From Planctomycetota bacterium (lineage in GTDB: Bacteria; Patescibacteriota; Patescibacteriia; Patescibacteriales; UBA12465), in contig JALOQQ010000009.1 in NCBI GenBank assembly GCA_025453315.1, forward strand, positions 1-18,350: a stretch of DNA of 18,350 nt. The letters are read 5' to 3'. Below, in pieces: positions 1 through 6,920 of the stretch (position 1 is the stretch's first letter; every line of letters starts with the position of its first letter). The position numbers and the translations under genes are program-made. Below the pieces are notes generated by a model. The model was not told the origin of the DNA, did no database searches, and saw nothing but the letters and a program-made list of their open reading frames with translations.

Positions 1-4
1 AGGC

Positions 5-1645
5 TTATATTCTAGCCTCTCCCTGATCATCGGTTTTAACCTTAGTCCAAGGCAAACGTTTTTTAAGAGAATTTAAAAATTCATAATATTCTTCACTCTT
101 TAGAAGATAGCAAATGAGAATATAAATTAACAAACCACTAGAACCAGCGATTAATCCTTGTAAAAAAACACCAGAGAATTTGCTCATATCAACTGCTGGC
201 CAAATAAAAGATTTCATAAATTGTGCTACACCGCCACCGGCCAAAGTAGCACCTACAAATTTTAAAACCGAAATAATAATTTTCTTTTCATCTAAATCAC
301 CTAAACGCAAACTCAAGACTAACCACAATAAAACAAAGTTTAAAATATTGGCCAAGGAAAAAGCTAAAGCTAAACCAGAGGCGCCAAACTTATGAGACAA
401 TGGTATAGAAAGAACAATATTAGCGACAACCGATATCAAACCAATAAAAAACGGGGTACGCGAATTTTGACGAGCATAAAATACTCTGACTAAGAGTGGT
501 ATCAGGGCTTGCGCAAAAAGACTAATAGCAAAAAAACCTAACGAGTCCATAGTTAAGACTGTTGCCTGCCAATCAAATTGGCCAGAACCCAAAACTACAC
601 GAATAATTTGCGCTCTTAATATTATTAATAAAGCCGTAGAAGGTATAACAAAGAAAAGAATTTGTCTAACTGTACGCGAAAAATTTTCTATTAATTTTTT
701 TTCATTAAAAGCATATTCGGCTAAAGCCGGAAAAGCGGCTACGGCAAAAGAAATACCAAAAATTCCTACTGGGAAAGATTGAAGGTTGTTGGCAAAATTA
801 AAAGCCGACAAGGCACCGCCAGGTAAAGATGAAGCAATAATCGTAATAACCACCAAATTAATTTGTGAAATAGCTAAACTCAAAGTTCTCGGTATCATCA
901 TCTTCATGATTTGCCTTAAATTTTGATCACAAAATTTTATAAATAACTTATAACGAAAACCCAAACTCCTTACAGTTGGAATTTGAATAATAGCGTGCAA
1001 AAAAGCACCTAAGACCACGCCCCAGGCCAAACCATACAATCCCATGTGAGGCACAAAAAAAATAGCACCAATAATAATACCAACGTTATACATTATAGGC
1101 GCTAAAGAAAAAATTAAAAAACGTTTGAAGGATTGTAAAATTCCACCCAAGACTCCAGAAATTGCCAAAAAAATAGGAGACAAAAACATAATTCTGGTTA
1201 GAATAATAGTAATATTCTTCTCTTCACCAGAAAATCCTGGCACTATGAAATGAGTAACTAAAGGAGCTAAAGTAATACCAAATAAAGAAATACCCAGTAG
1301 CACCAAAACCACAACATTTAAAACATTATTAGCTAGTTCCCAAGCTTCTTTATTTGGAGAATCAGTATAACAAAATTTATCATTACACTTCATGTCCTTA
1401 ATAATCTTAGTAAAAACTGGAATAAAACCAGCTGATAATGCTCCTAGAACCAATAAATTAAAAATTAAATCCGGGATACGAAAAGCGGCATAATACATAT
1501 CCAATTCCGGACCAGCGCCAAAAGTTCCAGCTAAAACACGATCACGCCAAACGCCTAAAAGACGTGAAGCTAAAGAAGAGAGAGCTACAAAAACAGCAGC
1601 CGTAGTAATACTTTCAATATGTTGTCGAAACAAACGTTTAAGCAT
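5..1645 (-). CDS. murJ: MurJ/MVF-family lipid II flippase
   Basis: A 546-aa polytopic membrane protein of the MurJ (MviN) branch of the MOP exporter superfamily, which moves undecaprenyl-linked lipid II across the cytoplasmic membrane for peptidoglycan synthesis. The N-terminal signature SRLLGVWRD (27-35), FGAG (42-45), D49 and the block around FPVGIFGISFAVAAFPALAE (291-310) are MurJ-like, and hydrophobic segments recur along the whole length as expected for about 14 helices. R28 and R34 match E. coli R18 and R24. The positions aligning with R52 and R270 appear to be F62 and N287. An extra loop around 84-100 (KDMKCNDKFCYTDS) separates the early helices. The ATG at 1643-1645 is preceded by AAGG five bases upstream. 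The gene is complete, with its TAA stop at 5-7. It lies 113 bases downstream of the acyl-CoA synthetase gene on the same strand and may be co-transcribed. Family assignment is firm; lipid II as substrate is inferred from the family. Confidence 0.93.
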   Translation of the reverse strand: MLKRLFRQHIESITTAAVFVALSSLASRLLGVWRDRVLAGTFGAGPELDMYYAAFRIPDLIFNLLVLGALSAGFIPVFTKIIKDMKCNDKFCYTDSPNKEAWELANNVLNVVVLVLLGISLFGITLAPLVTHFIVPGFSGEEKNITIILTRIMFLSPIFLAISGVLGGILQSFKRFLIFSLAPIMYNVGIIIGAIFFVPHMGLYGLAWGVVLGAFLHAIIQIPTVRSLGFRYKLFIKFCDQNLRQIMKMMIPRTLSLAISQINLVVITIIASSLPGGALSAFNFANNLQSFPVGIFGISFAVAAFPALAEYAFNEKKLIENFSRTVRQILFFVIPSTALLIILRAQIIRVVLGSGQFDWQATVLTMDSLGFFAISLFAQALIPLLVRVFYARQNSRTPFFIGLISVVANIVLSIPLSHKFGASGLALAFSLANILNFVLLWLVLSLRLGDLDEKKIIISVLKFVGATLAGGGVAQFMKSFIWPAVDMSKFSGVFLQGLIAGSSGLLIYILICYLLKSEEYYEFLNSLKKRLPWTKVKTDDQGEARI

Positions 1646-1692
1646 AAAAACCTTAAACTTAAATCTTAGCTACAAATAAAATCTTAAAATTC

Positions 1693-1780
1693 AAACTATA
1701 ATTCTAACATTAAAAACCACAATCCCAACATCAATTAAACTATAGTTTCTAATATTAATTAAACTATGATTCTAACATCC
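1693..1780. repeat. Degenerate 20-24 bp tandem repeats at the 3' end of the acyl-CoA synthetase gene
   Basis: Four successive copies of a motif of the form AAACTATAATTCTAACAT occur at 1693-1712, 1714-1733, 1737-1757 and 1761-1780. The first two copies are 20 bases each and differ at five positions, all C/T transitions. The last copy is the coding 3' end and stop codon of the neighbouring synthetase. The array therefore looks like slipped duplication and decay of the gene terminus. Weaker copies may extend leftward to about 1660. Confidence 0.6.
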
Positions 1781-3810
1781 AGTGCTGTAAAGCCATCGCG
1801 ATTAATTAAAAGTGGATTAATATCTAACTCTTTAATTTCTTTTCTTTCACGAGCTAAACGAGCAAAATTAACTAGAAGCATAACTAATCCCCTAATATCA
1901 TAAGCTGCTTGTCCGCGCGCACCAGCTAAAATCTTATAAAATTTAGCTCGTTTTATCATAGCTAAAGCTCTAGTTTCATTAAGATCATCAACCTCTAATT
2001 CCACTTCCTTAAAAATTTCGGCATAAATACCACCGAGACCTACCATCAAAATCGGACCAAAAGAATTATCACGTTTAAAGCCCAGGATTAATTGTAAATC
2101 ACCACTTAACATTGGTTGAGCGACAAAATAATTCTGATTTTTTAATTCTGCCTTACGAGCTTCAATATAACTCCAAGCTTCTTGTTCATTTTTAACATTC
2201 AAATAAATAGCTTTCTTATCGGTTTTATGTATAAAATCAGGACCAGTAATCTTTAAAACAATAGGGTATTTTAGGCCGGCCAAATCTTTTTTTTCTCTAA
2301 TAGCACGGGTATCCGCAACTGGAATATTATATTCTTTTAAACAAGTAAAAGATTTTAAATAATCCAATTGTTCATCCCAAGCATTAGTAGTAACGGTCAA
2401 AGCTGATTTTTCAGTAGCACGATAAACTGATAAATCTTTAAGATTCTTTTTGTAATTTAAAAATTGAGCTAAAGCCTTAACCGCTTCTTCAGGGTAATCG
2501 AAGTTAGGAATTAAATACTTGGCTAATATTTTTTTAGCTTCACTTAAAGCCCCTCCGCCAATAAAACTAGTGATAATTAATTTATCAGGATATTGTTTAG
2601 CTAATTTACCTATTAACTCAGCGGTTTTTTCTGGCTCAGTAGTAGTTTGTGGGGTTAATAAAATTAAAACCGAATAAACATTATTGTCGCGTAAAAGAGC
2701 GGCTAAAGATTTTTGATAACGATCAGCTGGAGCATCTCCTAAAACATCTAAAGGATTTTTAACATGGGTTAAGGGCGGTAGGGCGGCGGCAATTTCTTTT
2801 TGAGTTTTAGCAGAAAATTCACCAAAACTTAAATCATTCTGACTAATTTCATCAGCAGTTAATACTAAAGGACCGCCGGCATTAGAAACAACATAAACAT
2901 CAGAGTTTTTTAAAACTAATTGTTTTTTAATTAAACGCATTAAATTAAAAAGCTGATTCATGTTATCTAAGATAATAGCGCCTGAACGTTTTAAGCCAGT
3001 TAAAATAGCTTGGCTAGATCCAGCCATGCTTCCGGTGTGAGACATAGCAGCACTACTACCAGCTTGAGTCTTACCGGCTTTTAAAATAGCCACCGGTTTA
3101 ATGCGAGCTAATTTAGAAACTGCGGCCATAAAACGCTCACCATGTTTTATTTCTTCTAAATAAGCTACTACTAAATCAGTATTTTTATCGGTAACAAAAT
3201 AATCAAAAAAATCATTTTCATCTAAGACAGCTTTATTACCCAAACTAATAAAATAAGAGAAGCCAACATTGCGATTAGAGGCCCAATCTAAAACAGCACT
3301 GCCAATCGCCCCTGACTGAGAAACAAAAGCAATATTATGTTCTTTCTTTATCTCCTTACCCTTAATTGTACGGGCAAAGGTAGCGTCCATCTGACAAATA
3401 TTATTAATCATGCCCAAACAATTAGGACCAAGAATGTTCATTTTATTTTTCTTGGCCAACTCTTTTATCTGTTCTTCTAATTTTTTACCTTCCGGACTAG
3501 TTTCACTAAAACCAGCACTAATAATAATAATATCTTTTATCTTTTTCTTAGCACATTTCTCCACCTCCAAAACGACAAAAGGAGCTGGAATAGCCATAAC
3601 CACTAAATCAATTTTCCCTCTCACTGCTTCAATACTAGACGAAGCCGATAAGCCGGCAATTTTCTTTTCTTTTAAATTAATGGGATAAATTTTGCCTTTG
3701 AATTTACTGGCCTTTAAATTATCAATTAACTGCCAACCGATTTTTTTGTGATCATTGGAAGCACCAATAATAGCAATTGATTTGGGGTGAAAAAACGTGT
3801 TTAACGACAT
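1759..3810 (-). CDS. Acyl-CoA synthetase (ADP-forming), fused alpha-beta subunits; acetate--CoA ligase type
   Basis: This 683-aa protein is of the NDP-forming acyl-CoA synthetase family, which converts acyl-CoA, ADP and phosphate to acid, CoA and ATP. In fermentative cells that typically means acetyl-CoA to acetate with substrate-level ATP. Domain order is: N-terminal CoA-binding Rossmann domain (IIGASND at 14-20, LGPNCLGM at 127-134), succinyl-CoA-ligase-like domains (SQSGAIG at 164-170, then SHTGS at 257-261 whose H258 is the expected phosphohistidine), a second ligase-like domain (about 300-455), and an ATP-grasp domain (about 480-683). The latter carries a second histidine motif, IHKTD (H528), a glycine-rich GLGGIYAE (591-598) and ELDINPLL (661-668). 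Alpha and beta parts that are separate in some archaea are fused here. It is divergent from the 3940 gene and upstream of murJ. No clear Shine-Dalgarno precedes the ATG at 3808-3810. The family is firm; the exact acyl substrate is not determined. Confidence 0.93.
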   Translation of the reverse strand: MSLNTFFHPKSIAIIGASNDHKKIGWQLIDNLKASKFKGKIYPINLKEKKIAGLSASSSIEAVRGKIDLVVMAIPAPFVVLEVEKCAKKKIKDIIIISAGFSETSPEGKKLEEQIKELAKKNKMNILGPNCLGMINNICQMDATFARTIKGKEIKKEHNIAFVSQSGAIGSAVLDWASNRNVGFSYFISLGNKAVLDENDFFDYFVTDKNTDLVVAYLEEIKHGERFMAAVSKLARIKPVAILKAGKTQAGSSAAMSHTGSMAGSSQAILTGLKRSGAIILDNMNQLFNLMRLIKKQLVLKNSDVYVVSNAGGPLVLTADEISQNDLSFGEFSAKTQKEIAAALPPLTHVKNPLDVLGDAPADRYQKSLAALLRDNNVYSVLILLTPQTTTEPEKTAELIGKLAKQYPDKLIITSFIGGGALSEAKKILAKYLIPNFDYPEEAVKALAQFLNYKKNLKDLSVYRATEKSALTVTTNAWDEQLDYLKSFTCLKEYNIPVADTRAIREKKDLAGLKYPIVLKITGPDFIHKTDKKAIYLNVKNEQEAWSYIEARKAELKNQNYFVAQPMLSGDLQLILGFKRDNSFGPILMVGLGGIYAEIFKEVELEVDDLNETRALAMIKRAKFYKILAGARGQAAYDIRGLVMLLVNFARLARERKEIKELDINPLLINRDGFTALDVRIIV

Positions 3811-3845
3811 AGAATGTTTTTAAATTATTATGTATTTATTTATAT

Positions 3846-3874
3846 TTGCTCTTTAATAACTAAAGTATTATGAT
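3846..3874 (+). promoter_or_regulatory. Candidate promoter for the 252-aa membrane protein
   Basis: TTGCTC at 3846-3851 and TATGAT at 3869-3874 are separated by exactly 17 bases. The -10 matches the sigma70 consensus at five of six positions; the -35 matches only at its TTG. The expected start near 3881 would leave a leader of about 59 bases before the ATG at 3940. The adjacent palindrome overlaps the -10 and start region. This is a weak prediction from pattern alone. Confidence 0.3.
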
Positions 3875-3902
3875 TACTAATGAATATTCTTTACGTAATC
3901 AT
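3870..3902. promoter_or_regulatory. Near-concentric 33-bp palindrome between divergent genes; candidate operator
   Basis: Perfect 8-bp arms, ATGATTAC (3870-3877) and GTAATCAT (3895-3902), flank a second perfect palindrome, GAATATTC (3882-3889). The two dyads have centres within half a base of each other. The element sits in the 129-base gap between the divergent synthetase and membrane-protein starts, a typical place for a dimeric repressor or activator site. It overlaps the candidate plus-strand -10. No U-tract follows, so it is not an obvious terminator. The binding protein is unknown. Confidence 0.5.
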
Positions 3903-3939
3903 CAATAAACGTCCTTTGTAAAACTAAAGAAAGAAAATC

Positions 3940-4698
3940 ATGATAGACCATTTGAAAAGCAAGTTAAGAATAATAATAAAGTTATCTATTACTTCTATAA
4001 TTATAACTTTATTGGGGTTACTACTCTACACCTGTCTTAATGGTGAATACTTTCAAATAAAGGAAGTTAGAATCAGCGCGGAAAGACAAATTAATATTGG
4101 CGACTTACCCAGCTTTTTTTCCAGCTACTATTTTCTGATTATTTTCTTTGTTATCGGATCAATAATCTGGTCAACTCTGTTAATAATCTTATCTTTTCTG
4201 GGAAATAGAGGGCGTAGTCGTGCGGCTATAAACTATACTTTATCTTGGATTATTATTGGCTTTATTGCCGGACTTATTGTCGGTTTAGCTAATACTATTT
4301 TTGAACCACTAATACTAATAGTACTAGGTTTGACTTGGAAATTATTGGCCGTTATTTTCCTTATCTTCGCCATCAAGGATACCAGCATGAAAACCATGAA
4401 TGATCAGGCAATAGCTTTTGCTGTTGGCTTAGGCTTCGGTTTAATTTCCGGAACTGGATTGGAAATAATAATTTTTTACTATTTGCAAAATATTATTCCG
4501 GCTCCTTTTGGGATATCTATAGTAATTAGTATAATCTCTACTATAATTATTGGAGTAATAATTAAATTCTTAATTAGCATTCTAGCCGTGGCAACCTACT
4601 TTGGTGGCCATGTTATAGCCGTTTCTTTAAGAAAAATTATTTTTTCTCCTCGAGCCAAAGTTGTTTTTGAAAAGGTAACAAATTTCTTTGTTTCTTAA
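3940..4698 (+). CDS. Polytopic membrane protein of unknown function (possibly remote PrsW-like)
   Basis: A 252-aa protein with about six or seven hydrophobic segments: roughly 10-32, 62-86, 99-121, 123-145, 156-181 and 190-220. The loop between the first two (33-60) is polar. The segment DQAIAFAVGLGFGLISG (155-171) followed by E175, and a late GGHVIA (222-227), recall the layout of PrsW-type intramembrane proteases (a glycine-rich helix with a glutamate, then a histidine helix). However, the diagnostic EExxK motif is absent and the spacing does not fit well, so this is only a suggestion. It is the sole convincing plus-strand gene in the window. It is divergent from the acyl-CoA synthetase gene across a palindrome and ends 48 bases before its own intrinsic terminator, which implies a single-gene transcript. 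The ATG at 3940 has only an A/G-rich run upstream, not a clear ribosome binding site. Confidence 0.8.
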   Translation: MIDHLKSKLRIIIKLSITSIIITLLGLLLYTCLNGEYFQIKEVRISAERQINIGDLPSFFSSYYFLIIFFVIGSIIWSTLLIILSFLGNRGRSRAAINYTLSWIIIGFIAGLIVGLANTIFEPLILIVLGLTWKLLAVIFLIFAIKDTSMKTMNDQAIAFAVGLGFGLISGTGLEIIIFYYLQNIIPAPFGISIVISIISTIIIGVIIKFLISILAVATYFGGHVIAVSLRKIIFSPRAKVVFEKVTNFFVS

Positions 4699-4746
4699 AA
4701 AACAAAAAAGGCTAAAATAAATGAAATAAATTCGTTTACTGCGGAA

Positions 4747-4774
4747 AGCGGCCCAGCTAGGACCGCTTTTTTTT
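4747..4774 (+). terminator. Intrinsic terminator of the 252-aa membrane protein gene
   Basis: The stem AGCGGCCC (4747-4754) pairs with GGACCGCT (4760-4767) around a five-base loop AGCTA, with one C-A mismatch, and runs into eight T residues (4767-4774). On the minus strand the mismatch becomes a G-U wobble, but only a three-base T run follows there. It is therefore mainly a plus-strand terminator that might also slow convergent minus-strand transcription. Confidence 0.85.
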
Positions 4775-4883
4775 ATTAATAGAGATATAAATAATAATAA
4801 CATTAAATCGAGTTTCCTTCAACCTAATAATTATATAAAAAACTAAGATTATCTTATAAAAATAAGAAAATATTAATTCTTTT

Positions 4884-5102
4884 TCATTCTTTATGGAGTT
4901 GATCTTTGTTTTTTCTATTAAAAAATAAAGAAAATAAACCACTCAATAAACAAAGCAAAAGTAAATAATTTAAATTAAAATAAGCTAAAACAATTTGCGG
5001 CCAAATTACTTCTAAAATAAAAAAAATTAACCACGCCAAACTAGAAAAGAAAAATAATTCCCTACTAATTAAAAAAATATATTGCTTTATTTTATTAGAC
5101 AT
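4884..5102 (-). CDS. Small two-helix membrane protein of unknown function
   Basis: A 72-aa protein with a basic N-terminus and two hydrophobic segments (about 16-37 and 43-61) ending in a charged tail, RKNKDQLHKE. I do not recognise a family. Its ATG at 5100-5102 lies one base after the stop codon of the 543-aa gene and no Shine-Dalgarno is evident. Translation is therefore probably coupled to that gene, and the two products likely work in the same membrane complex or process. Short length makes this less certain than its neighbours, but the tight spacing and the coherent hydrophobic pattern favour a real gene. Confidence 0.65.
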   Translation of the reverse strand: MSNKIKQYIFLISRELFFFSSLAWLIFFILEVIWPQIVLAYFNLNYLLLLCLLSGLFSLFFNRKNKDQLHKE

Positions 5103-5103
5103 A

Positions 5104-6735
5104 TTAACGACGTTTAAACTGCTCTTTTAACCAAGAATAAAGAGATTTGCCAGTTAACTCAATTTTTATTTCTTTAATCTTTAAATATTCATTCTTATTC
5201 TCTTCAGCACGCAATCCGGGAATAGAAATTATAAAACCGTATTTATTTTTCTCACGGTAAGCTTTAGCTAAAGAAAAATTCAAAACAGCTGTCTTGGTTA
5301 TGGGAGTATCATTATTAATTATTGAGGGGGTGTTAGTGATTAAATCATTCATCTTAACATCATTGGTAACTTTATAATTAGCTAAAATAAAATTAATCTC
5401 CGAATTCAAAATAAAATCACTATTAATTGTTTTTAGACTGGGGTTAAAAAAAGACTCAGGGTTAAAGGAAAAGACTCCCGCCCCCTCTAGTATCAAGCCG
5501 TCCTTAGCTAAATTAATTTCTTTAAAACCAATTTGTGGCTGACTAACAAATTGGGCATAAGTTTCAGTTATAGATAATTTATCAGAACCAAAGCTAATCG
5601 TTTGTAAACTAGCCGGGGAAATTGTTTTAACCTTTAAAACATTAACATCACTAAATATATTAATATTTTCCTTCCCCTGCTCATAAAGCCAGAGTTTATT
5701 TAAAAAAGCATTCTTAGTTTGGTTAATTTCTAAATGAGTAATTAGAATATCATCGTTAACCTTAATTTCAATTTTATAAGCTCCTTCTAATAACCCGGGG
5801 ATAGAAATCTGTTTGCTTATTTCTGCACTTCGAACACCATTATCAGTAGTATTACCATCATCGGCTATTTTATAAGAATCAATTAAATTATTGGCATAAT
5901 AAATCAAAATTTCAATTGGATCAGCTTCTTTGTTTTTATTTAAATCTTGAAAACTTAGATTTAAATACAAGTCATTGGTTTTGTTTGAGTTATTTGTTTT
6001 TTGCTCAGTGTTAAAATTATTTGTTTTTTGCTCAGTGTTAAAATTATTTGTTTTTTGCTCCGTAACTTGGACACTGGCATTATTAGAATTAGAATTTAAA
6101 TCTTGGGTTTGAACATAAGTATAGAATTGATGGCGACCACGCAAAACATAAGGGAGAACAAAATTCTTGGTTACTATTTTTTCATTAAGCTGAAAATTTC
6201 GATATAATCCAGTTTCGGCTAGATAATTATCGACATTATAAACGGCTATCTCCCCTCGGGCGGGTGGATTTTTTTCAAACTCTTTTAAATCAGAAAACAC
6301 TTTTTTCTTTTGCCACAGACAAATATCATTTTCACAAATTTTTGACCACGAGAAAGAAATATTATCAATAACTTTATTTTCTAGGGGCTGCATTTGATAA
6401 TGCCAAAATTTATCAGCCAAAACACCAAATTCCACCAAGGGTCGAGAAATATTTTCTTCGTAAAAAATAGTCATCTTAGCTTTTTCAAAATTACGCGGTG
6501 TTAATAAAGAAAAATAAACTGGATCACCAATTATCTTTAAATCGTTATTCGTAGCTAAACGATCAGCTGGTGATAATTTACTAATAAAACCTTGGCCACC
6601 AACAAAATTTATATCCCCTTCTTTGAAAGAATAAGTAATTTTACCCAAAGGAACTAATTTAGCTAAAAGAAAAAAGGCTATTGCTAAGAACAAAAGAAAC
6701 GCTAAAGTTATTCTGATTTTTTTTACAAAATTCAT
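5104..6735 (-). CDS. Membrane-anchored extracytoplasmic protein of unknown function with an EF-hand-like loop
   Basis: A 543-aa protein with a basic start and one N-terminal hydrophobic segment (about 8-28), with no clear signal peptidase site, so it is probably an uncleaved anchor with the remaining ~510 residues outside. The rest looks beta-rich. DPVYFSLLTPRNFEKA (71-86) and the nearby ENKVIDNISFSW (119-130) give the impression of a conserved CPR surface protein, but I cannot name a family. C134 and C139 (ICENDIC) could form a disulfide. Residues 225-251 are three tandem copies of TEQKTNNFN, the third ending NSN. Just after, DLNKNKEADPIE (264-275) has D, N, N and E at positions 1, 3, 5 and 12 of a calcium-binding EF-hand loop. 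The ATG at 6733-6735 has AAGGA seven bases upstream. It is followed at one base by the 72-aa membrane gene and preceded by the rpoC terminator, so it starts its own transcription unit. Confidence 0.85.
   Translation of the reverse strand: MNFVKKIRITLAFLLFLAIAFFLLAKLVPLGKITYSFKEGDINFVGGQGFISKLSPADRLATNNDLKIIGDPVYFSLLTPRNFEKAKMTIFYEENISRPLVEFGVLADKFWHYQMQPLENKVIDNISFSWSKICENDICLWQKKKVFSDLKEFEKNPPARGEIAVYNVDNYLAETGLYRNFQLNEKIVTKNFVLPYVLRGRHQFYTYVQTQDLNSNSNNASVQVTEQKTNNFNTEQKTNNFNTEQKTNNSNKTNDLYLNLSFQDLNKNKEADPIEILIYYANNLIDSYKIADDGNTTDNGVRSAEISKQISIPGLLEGAYKIEIKVNDDILITHLEINQTKNAFLNKLWLYEQGKENINIFSDVNVLKVKTISPASLQTISFGSDKLSITETYAQFVSQPQIGFKEINLAKDGLILEGAGVFSFNPESFFNPSLKTINSDFILNSEINFILANYKVTNDVKMNDLITNTPSIINNDTPITKTAVLNFSLAKAYREKNKYGFIISIPGLRAEENKNEYLKIKEIKIELTGKSLYSWLKEQFKRR
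5990..6060. repeat. 27-bp in-frame tandem repeat within the 543-aa surface protein gene
   Basis: Two identical 27-bp copies (5990-6016 and 6017-6043) and a partial third (from 6044 to about 6060) encode the nine-residue repeat TEQKTNNFN. Because the unit is a multiple of three, copy-number change would alter only the length of an Asn/Gln/Thr-rich linker. The identity of the first two copies at DNA level suggests recent or ongoing slippage. Confidence 0.85.
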
Positions 6736-6854
6736 AAACTATTCCTTTTAACAATAAATGTTTTATCTATCATTAGCATAAAAAAACCTTAAAACCTTTA
6801 TTAATATAAGTACAAAATATTTTTAAACATTAACTTTTCTATAATTTAAAAGTT

Positions 6855-6881
6855 ATTATAATTTTATCACGTCGAAGCCAA
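6855..6881 (-). promoter_or_regulatory. Candidate promoter for the 543-aa/72-aa gene pair
   Basis: On the minus strand, TTGGCT (6881-6876) is followed after 15 bases by a perfect TATAAT (6860-6855), directly beyond the rpoC terminator. The spacer is shorter than the 16-18 bases usually preferred; ATTGGC one base upstream would give 16. The leader to the ATG at 6735 would be about 110 bases. Confidence 0.35.
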
Positions 6882-6882
6882 T

Positions 6883-6910
6883 AAAAAAAGACACAGCTTT
6901 GGCCGTGTCT
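6883..6910 (-). terminator. Intrinsic terminator of the rpoBC operon
   Basis: On the minus strand, AGACACGGC (6910-6902) pairs with GCTGTGTCT (6897-6889) around a four-base loop, giving a nine-pair stem with one G-U wobble. It runs straight into seven T residues (6889-6883). It begins ten bases after the rpoC stop codon. This is the strongest terminator in the window and separates rpoBC from the next gene. Confidence 0.93.
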
Positions 6911-6920
6911 CTCTTTTATT

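Noticed and set aside
180..395. 71-codon plus-strand frame inside murJ
   Set aside because: It lies wholly within a well-supported gene on the other strand and its product has no domain-like character.
3410..3688. 92-codon plus-strand frame opposite the acyl-CoA synthetase
   Set aside because: It is antisense to a conserved domain; the hydrophobic look arises from complementing the conserved coding frame.
4757..4942. 61-codon minus-strand frame overlapping the 72-aa gene
   Set aside because: It overlaps the end of a better-placed gene in another frame and runs into the 4747-4774 terminator; its composition is plain AT-rich Ile/Lys/Tyr.
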